Notes: generated by a model not told the origin, from the sequence alone. Positions 36,839 to 45,514 are shown, numbered from the stretch's first letter. The stretch is DNA of 51,013 bases from Methyloversatilis sp. (GCA_016791045.1 JAEUNO010000041.1:1-51013), one strand, 5' to 3'. Made by a program: numbers and translations.

Positions 36839-38017
36839 ATGCTTTTCCGCATCCGGGCCCTCGACGTCACCAACCGCATCACGCAGCTTCAGATCGAGGC
36901 GTCGGACGAAATCTCCGCCCGCGCCCAGGTTCAGGCCGACGGCCTGACCGTTCTGTCGGCTGCGCGTGCGCGCACGCTCAGCTTCACGCGCCAGCGCTTC
37001 CCGGTGCTGCTGTTCTGTCAGGAACTGCTGGCACTGCTGCGCGCCGGCCTGTCGCTGGTCGAAGGGCTGGAGGTGATGGCGGACAAGGAAGGCCGCACGC
37101 TGTCGCGCACCGTGCTCACCGCGCTGATCGATGCGCTGCGCCAGGGCAAGACGCTGTCGATGGCGATGGCTGCGCAGACCTCGGTGTTCCCCGATCTGCT
37201 GGTGGCGATGATCCGCGCCTCGGAACGCACCAGCGACCTCGACCAGGCGCTCGAACGTTACGTCGCCTACAGCGAACAGCTCGAAAGCGTGCGCGGCAAG
37301 CTGGTTGCCGCGGCGACCTATCCGGTCATCCTGCTGGTGGTCGGCCTGCTGGTCGTCATGTTCCTGCTGGCCTTCGTCGTGCCGCAGTTTTCCAAGGTAT
37401 ATGAAGACATTTCGACCGAACTGCCGCTGGCGTCGCAGTGGCTGCTCGCCTGGGGTCACTTCGTCAAGGCCAATTCCGGTGCGCTCGGCATTGCGGTGAT
37501 CGCCGTCGTCGTCGGGCTCGGCTGGACGCTGCGCCAGCCCGCTTTCCGGCAGGGCCTGATGGCGCAGCTCGAACGCCTGCCCGGCATCGGCGACCGCATG
37601 CGCATCTTCCGGCTGGCGCGCTTCTTCCGTACGGTCGGCATGCTGCTGCGCGGCGGCATTCCGGTCGTGCAGTCGCTCGAACTGGTGCGCGAACTGCTGC
37701 CGCTGCCGATGCAGCAGAGCCTGTCGCGCGCGCTGCTGTCGATCCGCGAAGGCCGCTCGGCGTCCGATGCCTTCACCGAAGTCGGCCTGAGCACCGCCGT
37801 GGCGTCGCGCATGCTGCGTGTCGGCGAGCGGGCGGGCAACCTGGGCGACATGATGGAACGCATCGCCGCCTTCCACGACGAGGAAATGACGCGCTGGCTC
37901 GACCGCGCCACCCGCCTGTTCGGTCCGCTGCTGATGCTGGGCATCGGACTGGCGATCGGCGGCGTCGTCGTGCTGATGTACATGCCCATCTTCCAGCTCG
38001 CGGAAAGCCTGCAATGA
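36839..38017 (+). CDS. gspF: inner membrane platform protein GspF
   Basis: A 392-residue polytopic inner membrane protein that couples the ATPase to pseudopilus assembly. It shows the family layout of two cytoplasmic T2SSF domains with three helices (about 160-190, 213-232 and 360-385). Motifs include ELLALLRAGLSLVEGLEVM and RFFRTVGMLLRGGIPVVQSLELV. It begins one base after the gspG stop and overlaps gspE by four bases (ATGA), so translation is coupled. Confidence 0.92.
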   Translation: MLFRIRALDVTNRITQLQIEASDEISARAQVQADGLTVLSAARARTLSFTRQRFPVLLFCQELLALLRAGLSLVEGLEVMADKEGRTLSRTVLTALIDALRQGKTLSMAMAAQTSVFPDLLVAMIRASERTSDLDQALERYVAYSEQLESVRGKLVAAATYPVILLVVGLLVVMFLLAFVVPQFSKVYEDISTELPLASQWLLAWGHFVKANSGALGIAVIAVVVGLGWTLRQPAFRQGLMAQLERLPGIGDRMRIFRLARFFRTVGMLLRGGIPVVQSLELVRELLPLPMQQSLSRALLSIREGRSASDAFTEVGLSTAVASRMLRVGERAGNLGDMMERIAAFHDEEMTRWLDRATRLFGPLLMLGIGLAIGGVVVLMYMPIFQLAESLQ

Positions 38018-39690
38018 ACGCGCCCCTGCCAGCCGGCGCGCCGCAGGGCGTGCCCGCCGACCTGATCGCCCGTGCCCGGCTGCGTGCCGGACGCGGCTCG
38101 GTCATGCAGGCGCTGATCGACCTGTCGGGCGACACGCCCGATGCGATGTGCGCCCGCGTCGCCGTCCAGCTCGGCCTGCCGGCGATGAACAGCGCCGCGC
38201 TCAACGCGCTCACGCCGTCGCTCGAACGCATCCGCTTTTCCGAGGCGCTGGCGCGTGCCGTGCTGGTGGCCGTCGACGAATCCGGCCACCTGATCGCAGT
38301 GGTGGCCGACCCGTACGACGGCGCGCTGCAGGACTGGCTGGCCGCGACGCTGCCGGCCCGTTTCGAACTGCGCGTGGCCACGCGCGACGACATCACCGCC
38401 GCACTGGCGCGCTATGAAGACAGCCAGCGCGCCTCCACCGGCCTGCTCGACGACAGCGACCGGGTCAGCGCCAGTTCGGCCGAAGTGCTGTCGCTGGCGC
38501 GCATCGCCGACGACGCCAGCCCGGTCGTGCGGGTGGTCAATTCCACGCTGTACGACGCGCTGAAGCAGTCGGCGTCCGACATCCACCTCGAATCGGTGCC
38601 GGCCGGCATGCAGGTGAAGTACCGCATCGACGGCGTGATGGTGCGGATCGGCCAGATCGCCGGCGCCGACACCGCCGAGCAGGTGGTGTCGCGCATCAAG
38701 GTGCTGGCCGAACTCGACATCGCCGAGCGGCGCGTGCCGCAGGATGGTCGCTTCAAGGTGGCCTACGCCGGGCGCGACATCGACCTGCGCGTGTCCATCA
38801 TGCCCAGCGTGCATGGCGAAGACGCCGTGCTGCGGGTGCTCGACAAGGACCACCTGACGCAGGAGCTGCAGGCGCTGTCGCTGGAAAGCCTGGGCTTCGA
38901 CGACATCGCGCGCGCCGCCATGCGCAAGCTGGCGGCCGAGCCCTACGGCATGCTGCTGGTGACCGGCCCGACCGGTTCCGGCAAGACGACCTCGCTGTAC
39001 GCGACCATCGGCGAAATCAACCACGGGCTCGACAAGATCATCACCATCGAAGACCCGGTCGAGTACCAGCTGCCCGGCGTGCTGCAGATTCCGGTGAACG
39101 AGAAGAAGGGCCTCACCTTCGCGCGCGGCCTGCGCTCGGTGCTGCGGCACGACCCGGACAAGATCATGGTGGGCGAAATCCGCGACGGCGAAACCGCCGA
39201 AATCGCGGTGCAGGCGGCGCTGACCGGCCACCTCGTGCTGACCACGGTGCACGCCAACAACGTGTTCGACGTGATCGGCCGCTTCCTGCACATGGGCGTC
39301 GATCCGTACAACCTGGTGTCGGCGCTCAACGGCATCGTCGCCCAGCGCCTGCTGCGCCTGAACTGCCGGCACTGTTCGGTCGCCCAGCAACCCGATGCCG
39401 CACTGCTGGCCGAATCCGGTCTGGCCGACGCCGTCGGCTACGACTATCGCGCCGGCACCGGCTGCGGCCATTGCCGCGGCACCGGCTACAAGGGCCGGCG
39501 CGCCATTGCCGAGTTGCTGGTGCTCGACGACGAACTGCGCGAGCTGATCGTGACGCGCGCGCCGATGCGGCAATTGAAGGAGGCCGCGCGGGCGCGCGGC
39601 ACGCGCACGCTGCGCGAAGCGGGGCTGGTGCTGGTGGCCAGTGGTGAAACCAGTCTGACGGAATTGAATCGTGTCACTTTTGTCGTCTAG
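38014..39690 (+). CDS. gspE: secretion/pilus assembly ATPase GspE
   Basis: A 558-residue hexameric ATPase of the GspE/PilB family. An N-terminal GspE_N domain spans about 1-140. Walker A is G318-PTGSGK324-TT, the Asp box is IITIEDPVEYQ, Walker B is KIMVGEIRDGETA and the His box is TGHLVLTTVHANN. The four zinc cysteines C451, C454, C484 and C487 (CRHC and CGHC) are present. All catalytic motifs are complete. It overlaps gspF at the start and the PilM-like gene at the end (the next gene starts 20 bases before this one ends). Confidence 0.95.
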   Translation: MNAPLPAGAPQGVPADLIARARLRAGRGSVMQALIDLSGDTPDAMCARVAVQLGLPAMNSAALNALTPSLERIRFSEALARAVLVAVDESGHLIAVVADPYDGALQDWLAATLPARFELRVATRDDITAALARYEDSQRASTGLLDDSDRVSASSAEVLSLARIADDASPVVRVVNSTLYDALKQSASDIHLESVPAGMQVKYRIDGVMVRIGQIAGADTAEQVVSRIKVLAELDIAERRVPQDGRFKVAYAGRDIDLRVSIMPSVHGEDAVLRVLDKDHLTQELQALSLESLGFDDIARAAMRKLAAEPYGMLLVTGPTGSGKTTSLYATIGEINHGLDKIITIEDPVEYQLPGVLQIPVNEKKGLTFARGLRSVLRHDPDKIMVGEIRDGETAEIAVQAALTGHLVLTTVHANNVFDVIGRFLHMGVDPYNLVSALNGIVAQRLLRLNCRHCSVAQQPDAALLAESGLADAVGYDYRAGTGCGHCRGTGYKGRRAIAELLVLDDELRELIVTRAPMRQLKEAARARGTRTLREAGLVLVASGETSLTELNRVTFVV

Positions 39691-40381
39691 GGCGCTGCTG
39701 CTCGAGGTCGGTCCGCACGGCCTGTCGCTGGCGCGCGCGGGCGAACGCCTGCACGCCGACCCGCAGCCGCTGGCGCACGACACGCTGGCCGCTGCGCTGG
39801 CGCGCATTCCGGCCGCGGCCACGCCGCGTCGCGCCGCAGTCGAGGTGTCGATCGACAACGCGTGGACGCGCTGGCAGGTGATCGACCTGCCGCCCGGCGT
39901 GGCCGGGCGCGACGAGGTGCAGGCGCTGGTGCGCGCCCGCATGATGGAAGTGTTCGGCACCGCCGCGCAGGGCTGGACCGTTGCCTGGGATGCCCGGCCC
40001 GCCGAGCGCGTGCTGGCCTGCGGCATGGACACGGCACTGGTGCAGGCGCTGGTGGCCTGGGCAGCGGCGACCGGCGTGCGGCTGGTCAGCATGCAGCCGG
40101 CCTGGTTGCGCGCCTATGCGGCCTTCGGCGGCAGTGCCGCGCTGGGCGGTTTCGCGCAGCTTCAGCAGGGCTGGCTGTGCATGGGCCTGTGGTCCGACGG
40201 ACGCTGGCTGCACATGCGCGGCGAGGCACTGGACGATCCGGCCGCGCTGCCGGCGCTGCTCGAGCGTCGGCTCAGTCTGTTCGACGGTGCGCTCGATGGC
40301 GGCCAGCTGTTCGTCCAGGGCGCGCCGTCGATGAATCTGCCGCGCGGCTGGCGCTCCGTGGCCGGCGGGGTGGTTGCATGA
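39671..40381 (+). CDS. PilM/GspL-like cytoplasmic assembly protein
   Basis: A 236-residue protein in the position of PilM or the cytoplasmic part of GspL. The N-terminus LLEVGPHGLSLARAG fits the first strand-turn of the actin-like fold, and IDLPPGVAGRDEVQALVRARM resembles the PilM/GspL region, but it is shorter than PilM (about 350) and has no membrane helix. A GTG at 39671, overlapping the gspE end by 20 bp, is used as start; no ATG fits. The stop overlaps the next ATG (ATGA). It should link the ATPase to the PilN/O-like proteins. The call rests on gene order as much as on sequence. Confidence 0.68.
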   Translation: MSLLSSRALLLEVGPHGLSLARAGERLHADPQPLAHDTLAAALARIPAAATPRRAAVEVSIDNAWTRWQVIDLPPGVAGRDEVQALVRARMMEVFGTAAQGWTVAWDARPAERVLACGMDTALVQALVAWAAATGVRLVSMQPAWLRAYAAFGGSAALGGFAQLQQGWLCMGLWSDGRWLHMRGEALDDPAALPALLERRLSLFDGALDGGQLFVQGAPSMNLPRGWRSVAGGVVA

Positions 40382-40941
40382 AGCTGCCATCGATGGGCCG
40401 GCCGGGCGCACGGCCACCAACCCCCGAACTCGATTTCGTTCAGCGTCGCCACGCGCCGGGCTGGCTCGGCTGGCTGCTGCTGGCCGTCGGCGCGGTTGCC
40501 GCCTTTGCGTCGTTCGACCGCTGGCAGACCACCGAAGATGAAGTCGCCGCCTTGCGCGACGACAACCGGCGTGCCGCACGCAAGGCCGAACAGGCGCGCG
40601 TGCTGGCGCGCCGCGAACAGGATGATCCGGCGCTGCGCGCGCGCATCGACGTGGCGCGCAAGCTGTCGCTGCAGCGCGCGCGCGAATGGCAGCCGCTGTT
40701 CGCCGAACTGGAAGCGCGCGGCAAGGACGTGGCGCTGCTGTCGGTCGAGCCCGATGCGGCACGCGGTGTGCTGCGCGTGACCGGCGAGGCGCGCGACCTC
40801 AATGCGCTGTTCGCCTATGCCGAATCCTTCGCCGATGCGCAGGCGGTCGGTGCGCCGCGCATCGAGGTGTTCGAACTGAAGGAGCGCGACGGCCTGCAGG
40901 TGGTCGCGTTTTCGCTGCGTCTGCAGTGGAGGGGCGCATGA
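40378..40941 (+). CDS. PilN-like inner membrane assembly protein
   Basis: A 187-residue bitopic protein: a short cytoplasmic start, one membrane helix at about residues 29-48 (GWLGWLLLAVGAVAAF), a coiled-coil rich in Arg/Glu/Ala to about 105, and a small ferredoxin-like C-terminal domain. This is the PilN (or GspL C-terminal) layout. Sequence identity to known PilN is weak by eye; order after a PilM-like and before a PilO-like gene supports the call. It overlaps both neighbours by four bases. Confidence 0.68.
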   Translation: MKLPSMGRPGARPPTPELDFVQRRHAPGWLGWLLLAVGAVAAFASFDRWQTTEDEVAALRDDNRRAARKAEQARVLARREQDDPALRARIDVARKLSLQRAREWQPLFAELEARGKDVALLSVEPDAARGVLRVTGEARDLNALFAYAESFADAQAVGAPRIEVFELKERDGLQVVAFSLRLQWRGA

Positions 40942-41474
40942 ACATGCTGCGCGCCCGTCTGATGTATGCCGCATCGCGTGCCGGCTGGGCGGGCGCGCTC
41001 GGCGTGGCGCTGCTCGCCTTCGCGCTGGCCATCCATTTCGGCGCCACGGCGCCGCTCGAAGCCGAACTGGGTGGGCTGGAAGACGAACGCAGCGCGCTGG
41101 CCGAGCGCCTGTCGCTGGGTCGTACCGTCGAATCGCCGCGCGAACAGCTCGACCGCTTCGACGCCTCGCTGGTGCCACGGGCGCGCATGCCCTCCATCCT
41201 CGAAGCGCTGTCGCAGGCGGCCGGGCGCAACAAGCTCGTGCTGGCGCGCGTCGAAAGCCGCGAATCGCAGCCGGTCGGCGCCGGCTATGCGCGGCAGGAA
41301 TATCTCTTTCCGCTGCGCGGCAGCTATCCCGCGCTGCGCACCTGGCTGGCCGAAATCCAGCAGGTGTCGCCGGCCGTGCTGGTGGAGGAGGTCGTGCTGC
41401 GCCGCGAAGACATCGCGCGCGGCACTGTCGATGCCAGCGTGCGCGTGTCCATCCTGATGAAGGACGCGCCATGA
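40938..41474 (+). CDS. PilO/GspM-like inner membrane assembly protein
   Basis: A 178-residue bitopic protein with one membrane helix at about 17-36, a coiled coil (LEAELGGLEDERSALAERL), and a C-terminal ferredoxin-like part including PLRGSYPALRTWLAEIQQ, the pattern seen in PilO and GspM. It should pair with the PilN-like protein in the periplasm. Its ATG overlaps the upstream stop and its stop overlaps the following ATG, each by four bases. Confidence 0.68.
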   Translation: MNMLRARLMYAASRAGWAGALGVALLAFALAIHFGATAPLEAELGGLEDERSALAERLSLGRTVESPREQLDRFDASLVPRARMPSILEALSQAAGRNKLVLARVESRESQPVGAGYARQEYLFPLRGSYPALRTWLAEIQQVSPAVLVEEVVLRREDIARGTVDASVRVSILMKDAP

Positions 41475-41986
41475 ACCGCGGCCTGATTGCGGCACTTGTC
41501 GCCACGCTGGCGGCGGTGTGGTACGTCGCCGGCATGGACGATGCAGGCGATGTCGAGCCGGCGACGCCCGACAGCCGTCGCCCGTCCAGTGCCGCGCGCG
41601 CCGTGGCGGCGGCGGGCGAGGCGCCGGGTGTGCTGATCGCCGACGCACCGGTACGCGCGGCCGCCGAAGTCGGTCGCGACCTGTTTGCCTCGCACAGCTT
41701 CCTGCCGCCCGCGCCATCACCGGCGGCACTCGCGGCCGCAGCCGCGCGCAAGGGGCCGCCGCCGGCGCCGGTCGCGCCGCCGCTGCCGTTCCGCTATCAG
41801 GGCAAGCTGATGGAGGAGGGCGGCATCACCGTGTTTCTCGCCCAGGGCGACCGCATCCTGCCGGCGCGCGCCGGCGACCTGCTGAACAACCAGTACCGTG
41901 TTGAATCGGTGACGGCTGCGGCCATCACCTTCATGTTCGAACCGCTCAAGCAGCGGCAGACCCTGACCATCGGAAGCGCCCCATGA
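41471..41986 (+). CDS. PilP/GspC-like connector protein
   Basis: A 171-residue protein with an N-terminal membrane helix (about 4-21), a long Ala/Pro-rich linker, and a small beta domain from about 105 (FRYQGKLMEEGGITVFLAQG ... PARAGDLLNNQYRVESV) matching the HR domain of GspC/PilP, which contacts the N0/N1 part of the secretin. There is no lipobox, unlike classical PilP. It overlaps the PilO-like gene and the secretin gene by four bases each. Confidence 0.7.
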   Translation: MNRGLIAALVATLAAVWYVAGMDDAGDVEPATPDSRRPSSAARAVAAAGEAPGVLIADAPVRAAAEVGRDLFASHSFLPPAPSPAALAAAAARKGPPPAPVAPPLPFRYQGKLMEEGGITVFLAQGDRILPARAGDLLNNQYRVESVTAAAITFMFEPLKQRQTLTIGSAP

Positions 41987-44298
41987 CTGCATTCCAGCCG
42001 GCCCGCCTGCGCGCGCTGCTTTTCGCGTTCCTCGCCGTCACCCTTGCCGGGTGCGCCACCAATCAGGCGTTCGAGGACGGCAAGAAGGCGCTGATCAGTG
42101 GCGAACAGGAACGTGCGCTCAGCCTGTTCGAACAGGCGACCAAGGAAGCGCCCGATAACCCCGAATTCCGCGCCACCTTCTTCCGCCAGCGCGAAGTCGC
42201 CGTATCCAAGTTGCTGGCGCAGGCGGAGAACGCCCGTCTGGCCGGCCGGCGCGACGAAGCCACCGCAGCGCTCGACAAGGCGCAGACGCTCGACCCGCGC
42301 AACCAGCGCGCCCAGTTCATCCGTGACCAGATGACGCGCGGCGTGCGGCATGACGCCATGGTGCGCGAAGCGAGCACGCTGCTCGAACGCAAGGACATGG
42401 GCGGCGCCGAGGCGCGCCTGCGCAATGTGCTCGAACAGGACAACACGCACACCGCCGCGCGCGAAATGCTGCGCGAGGTCGAGCAGGCCCGCCCGAAGCA
42501 GACCTCGCCGGCCGAGCTGGGTGGCCTGTTCCAGAAGCCGGTGACGCTGGAATTCCGCGATACCTCGCTGCGCAATGTGTTCGAGGCGATCGCGCGCTCG
42601 ACCGGCATCAACTTCGTGTTCGACAAGGACGTGCGGCCCGACCTGAAGGTGACGCTGTTCGTGCGCAACACGACCGTGGCCGAGGTGATGCGGCTCATCC
42701 TGATCACCAACCAGCTCGAACGCAGCGTGCTGTCGGACAACACCGTGCTGATCTACCCGAACACCGCCGCCAAGCAGCGCGAGTACAAGGAAATGGTCAC
42801 GCGCACCTTCTTCCTCGTCAATGCCGAAGCCAAGCAGGTGCAGAACCTGATCAAGACCGTGGTGAAGACCAAGGATATCTATATAGATGAGCGCATCAAT
42901 CTCATCGTGATGAAGGACACCGCCGATGCGGTGCGTCTGGCCGAACAGCTGGTGGAATCGGTCGATGTGGCCGAACCCGAAGTGATGCTGGAAGTCGAGG
43001 TGCTCGAAGTCAGCAGCAACAAGCTGAAGGAACTGGGGCTGGATTTCCCGGACCAGATCGGCTTCGGCGCGCTGCGTTCGCAGCAGCAGGTGATCCAGCA
43101 GTCGACCGCGGCCGGCGTGACCAGCAACGTCGTGCAGCTGCCCGGCCAGGAAATCGCGCCCGGCGTCGTGCCGCTGAGCGACATCAGCGACCTCACCGGC
43201 TACATTTCCAATCCGGGTCTGATCCTGAACCTGCGCAAGCAGGACGGCTCGGCCAACCTGCTGGCCAATCCGCGCATCCGCGTGAAGAACAAGGAAAAGG
43301 CCAAGGTGCACATCGGCGAAAAGCTGCCGGTGTTCACGACCACCTCGACCGCCAACGTCGGCGTGTCGGCGTCGGTCACCTATCTCGATGTCGGTCTGAA
43401 GCTCGACGTCGAGCCGCTGATCCACCTCGAAGACGACGTCGACATCAAGATGACGCTCGAAGTGTCGAGCGTGGTGCGCGAAGTGCAGGGCCCGCAGAGC
43501 TCGCTCGCCTACCAGATCGGCACCCGGTCGACCGCGACCGCGCTGCGTCTGAAGGATGGGGAAACGCAGATTCTCGCCGGTCTGATTTCCGATGAAGAAC
43601 GGTCCAGCGCGTCGCGCCTGCCCGGGCTGGGCGATCTGCCCATCATCGGCAAGCTGTTTTCGAGCGAGCGCAACAGCACCAACAAGACCGAAATCGTGCT
43701 GCTGATCACCCCGCGCATCGTGCGCAACCTGAACCGCCCGGCGCACATCCTGCCGGCGCTGGCCGCCGGTACCGAAGCCGCCGTGGGTGCGCCGTCGCTG
43801 TCGGTGCGCAAGACCGGCAAGGATCAGGGCGTGCGGCTGTCGAGTTCGGGCGGCGGTGGTGCCGCCGTGGCCGCGCCGATCGCGCGCCCGCTGGTGCCCG
43901 AGCCGGCGGAACCGGGCCCGGGCGACGAACCGTCGAACGCCGCAGCACAGGTCGAACTGCGCATGCAATCGACCGGCGAGGCGGCCATCGGCGGCGAAGC
44001 GGGCGTGACCGTGTCGATGACGGTGCCGGTCGGCGCCCAGCCGGCAACGGTCGAGCTGGTGTATGACCCGAACGTGCTGACGGCGCAGGGCAATGTCACC
44101 GCGCCGGGCCGGACGACGGTCAGCATCGCCGGCGGCGACGGTCAGGAGGCACGCAGCGAGGTGCGCTTCCGGGTCAGCCCGACGGCACCGATCGGTAGCA
44201 CCAGCGTGCAGATCGGCAGCGTCACATTGCTCGGTGCCGACGGCAACCCGCTGCCCGTGTCGCCGCCGTCACCGGCGGATATCACGATCAAGCCCTGA
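41983..44298 (+). CDS. gspD: secretin lipoprotein with TPR-like repeats and C-terminal cohesin-like domain (GspD/MshL type)
   Basis: A 771-residue outer membrane secretin that should form the exit pore. It has a lipoprotein signal with lipid cysteine C24 (VTLAGC). Residues about 30-160 are TPR-like helices (FEDGKKALISGEQERALSLF and following). N-domains follow, from VTLEFRDTSLRNVFEAIARS (about 185) onward. The secretin core is at about 330-585, with NPRIRVKNKEKAKVHIGEKLPVF and a late LPGLGDLPIIGKLFSS, TEIVLLITPRIV motif. The last 110 residues form a beta-rich cohesin-like module (VSMTVPVGAQPATVELVYDP). This is the MshL/T2SS-variant layout with lipid anchoring, so a separate pilotin may not be needed. 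Last gene of the operon. Confidence 0.9.
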   Translation: MTAFQPARLRALLFAFLAVTLAGCATNQAFEDGKKALISGEQERALSLFEQATKEAPDNPEFRATFFRQREVAVSKLLAQAENARLAGRRDEATAALDKAQTLDPRNQRAQFIRDQMTRGVRHDAMVREASTLLERKDMGGAEARLRNVLEQDNTHTAAREMLREVEQARPKQTSPAELGGLFQKPVTLEFRDTSLRNVFEAIARSTGINFVFDKDVRPDLKVTLFVRNTTVAEVMRLILITNQLERSVLSDNTVLIYPNTAAKQREYKEMVTRTFFLVNAEAKQVQNLIKTVVKTKDIYIDERINLIVMKDTADAVRLAEQLVESVDVAEPEVMLEVEVLEVSSNKLKELGLDFPDQIGFGALRSQQQVIQQSTAAGVTSNVVQLPGQEIAPGVVPLSDISDLTGYISNPGLILNLRKQDGSANLLANPRIRVKNKEKAKVHIGEKLPVFTTTSTANVGVSASVTYLDVGLKLDVEPLIHLEDDVDIKMTLEVSSVVREVQGPQSSLAYQIGTRSTATALRLKDGETQILAGLISDEERSSASRLPGLGDLPIIGKLFSSERNSTNKTEIVLLITPRIVRNLNRPAHILPALAAGTEAAVGAPSLSVRKTGKDQGVRLSSSGGGGAAVAAPIARPLVPEPAEPGPGDEPSNAAAQVELRMQSTGEAAIGGEAGVTVSMTVPVGAQPATVELVYDPNVLTAQGNVTAPGRTTVSIAGGDGQEARSEVRFRVSPTAPIGSTSVQIGSVTLLGADGNPLPVSPPSPADITIKP

Positions 44299-44351
44299 CG
44301 TTGCGTGTGTGCTGTGAGGGACGCCGCGCTTGCTGCGATGGTCATGGCGCC

Positions 44352-45012
44352 GATCGCGACCGGGGGTCGCTCCTACAGGGGCGGCACGCTTTTGTAGGAG
44401 CGAGCCCCGCTCGCGATGCCACCCTCCGAACACGCGCAGGCGCACGATCAACGCGCGGATCGCGACCGGGGGTCGCTCCTACAGGGGCGGCGCGGTTCCC
44501 GTAGGAGCGAGCCCCGCTCGCGATTCCACCCGTCAAATACATGATGTCGCACGATCAACGCGCCGATCGCGACCGGTGGTCGCGCCTACACCGGAGGCGC
44601 GGTTCCCGAAGGAGCGAGCCCCGCTCGCGATTCCACCCGTCAAATACATGATGTCGCATGATCAACGCGCCGATCGCGACCGGGGGTCGCGCCTACAGCG
44701 GAGGCGCGGTTCCCGTAGGAGCGAGCCCCGCTCGCGATCCCACCCGTCAAATACATGGTGTCGCACGATCAACGCGCTGATCGCGACCGTGGGTCGCTCC
44801 TACAGCGTAGGCACGGTTTTGTAGGAGCGAGCCCCGCTCGCGATTCCACCCGTCAAATACATGATGTCGCATGATCGACGCGCTGATCGCGACCGGGGGT
44901 CGCTCCTACAGCGGAGGCACGTTTCCTGTAGGAGCGAGCCCTGCTCGCGATCCGGTCCGCGAACAGGTGATGGCGCGTGACTGACGCACTGATCGCGACC
45001 GAGGGTCGCGCC
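44352..45012. repeat. REPIN tandem array 1: six units plus a half unit
   Basis: Six complete units lie at 44352-44417, 44458-44524, 44565-44631, 44672-44738, 44779-44844 and 44885-44951. A left half follows at about 44991-45012. Starts are 106-107 bp apart. Each unit is a left arm (GATCGCGACCGGGGGTCGC then TCCTACA), a 16-18 bp centre, and a right arm (GTAGGAGCGAGCCCCGCTCG then CGAT). Arms are inverted REP elements, each able to fold as a hairpin (GCGACC-GGG-GGTCGC and GCGAGC-CCC-GCTCGC) with the GTAG foot known for REP elements. Most spacers are near-identical (CCACCCGTCAAATACATGAT and following). It fills the whole gap after the secretin operon; no gene is supported in 44299-45093. Confidence 0.93.
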
Positions 45013-45045
45013 TGCCGTGTTTGCGCGGTGGCGTCGCCGTGAACG

Positions 45046-45074
45046 AAAAAAGGAAGGCAGCGCCTTCCTTTTTT
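45046..45074. terminator. bidirectional intrinsic terminator of XRE regulator gene
   Basis: AAAAAAGGAAGGC pairs perfectly with GCCTTCCTTTTTT around an AGC loop, so each strand ends in six T. It lies 20 bp after the stop of the XRE regulator gene (45094) and directly beyond the end of REPIN array 1. Confidence 0.9.
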
Positions 45075-45093
45075 GCTTTCAGCCGAACAGGTA

Positions 45094-45387
45094 TCAGCCG
45101 GCCTTGCGGTGGGCGCGGGCTTCCTTCTTCAGGCGCTTGAAGGTTTCCGGATCGGTCGCGCGCAGATATTCGACGACATCCATGTCTTCGCGACGGATCT
45201 TGCTGATGTCGATCTGTTCGACATGAACCAGACGCAGCAGAGCCTGAACTGGTTTGGGCATATTGCGGCCGCTTTCGTAGCGGGAACCGCCGCTCTGCGT
45301 CACGCCGAGGCGCGACCAGAATTGCGACTGGTTCATGCCCAGCTTCTTGCGAATCTCTCGTGCGTCGATGGTGTCACTGGATTTCAT
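45094..45387 (-). CDS. XRE family transcriptional regulator
   Basis: A 97-residue DNA-binding protein with a helix-turn-helix of the Cro/CI type at about residues 8-60 (REIRKKLGMNQSQFWSRLG, TQSGGSRYESGRNMPKPVQ) and a basic C-terminal part (LRATDPETFKRLKKEARAHR). AAGGAC lies eight bases before the ATG at 45387; the frame is open upstream to 45531, but that part crosses the promoter. A well-placed leftward promoter and an inverted repeat just downstream of its start suggest autoregulation. It is a stand-alone gene with its own terminator. Confidence 0.85.
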   Translation of the reverse strand: MKSSDTIDAREIRKKLGMNQSQFWSRLGVTQSGGSRYESGRNMPKPVQALLRLVHVEQIDISKIRREDMDVVEYLRATDPETFKRLKKEARAHRKAG

Positions 45388-45483
45388 GCTCGTTGTCCTT
45401 GAAAAAAGTGGATGGCGACCCAGCCGCGCCTGCCTTGAAAGTCCGGTCCGGGCGACTTGCTGATTCGCATAAATATGCCGCTT

Positions 45484-45509
45484 TCCCCTATCACTAAAGT
45501 CATAGGAGA
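45484..45509. promoter_or_regulatory. inverted repeat, candidate XRE operator
   Basis: TCCCCTAT (45484-45491) and ATAGGAGA (45502-45509) form an 8-bp inverted repeat with one mismatch and a 10-bp centre. It overlaps and lies just downstream of the predicted start of the XRE regulator gene. Confidence 0.5.
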
Positions 45510-45514
45510 AATTC

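Noticed and set aside
37456-40092. Very long leftward frame (878 codons) opposite gspF-gspE
   Set aside because: High-GC antisense shadow; composition is His/Gln/Arg-rich with no domain, while the plus strand encodes complete GspF, GspE and a PilM-like protein.
41797-43968. Leftward 723-codon frame opposite the secretin
   Set aside because: Antisense shadow; the plus strand has a full secretin with all family motifs.
44301-44824. Rightward frames of 67-164 codons within REPIN array 1
   Set aside because: They translate the repeat itself (recurring RDRGS/PTGAA-type words) and have no ribosome site or family match.
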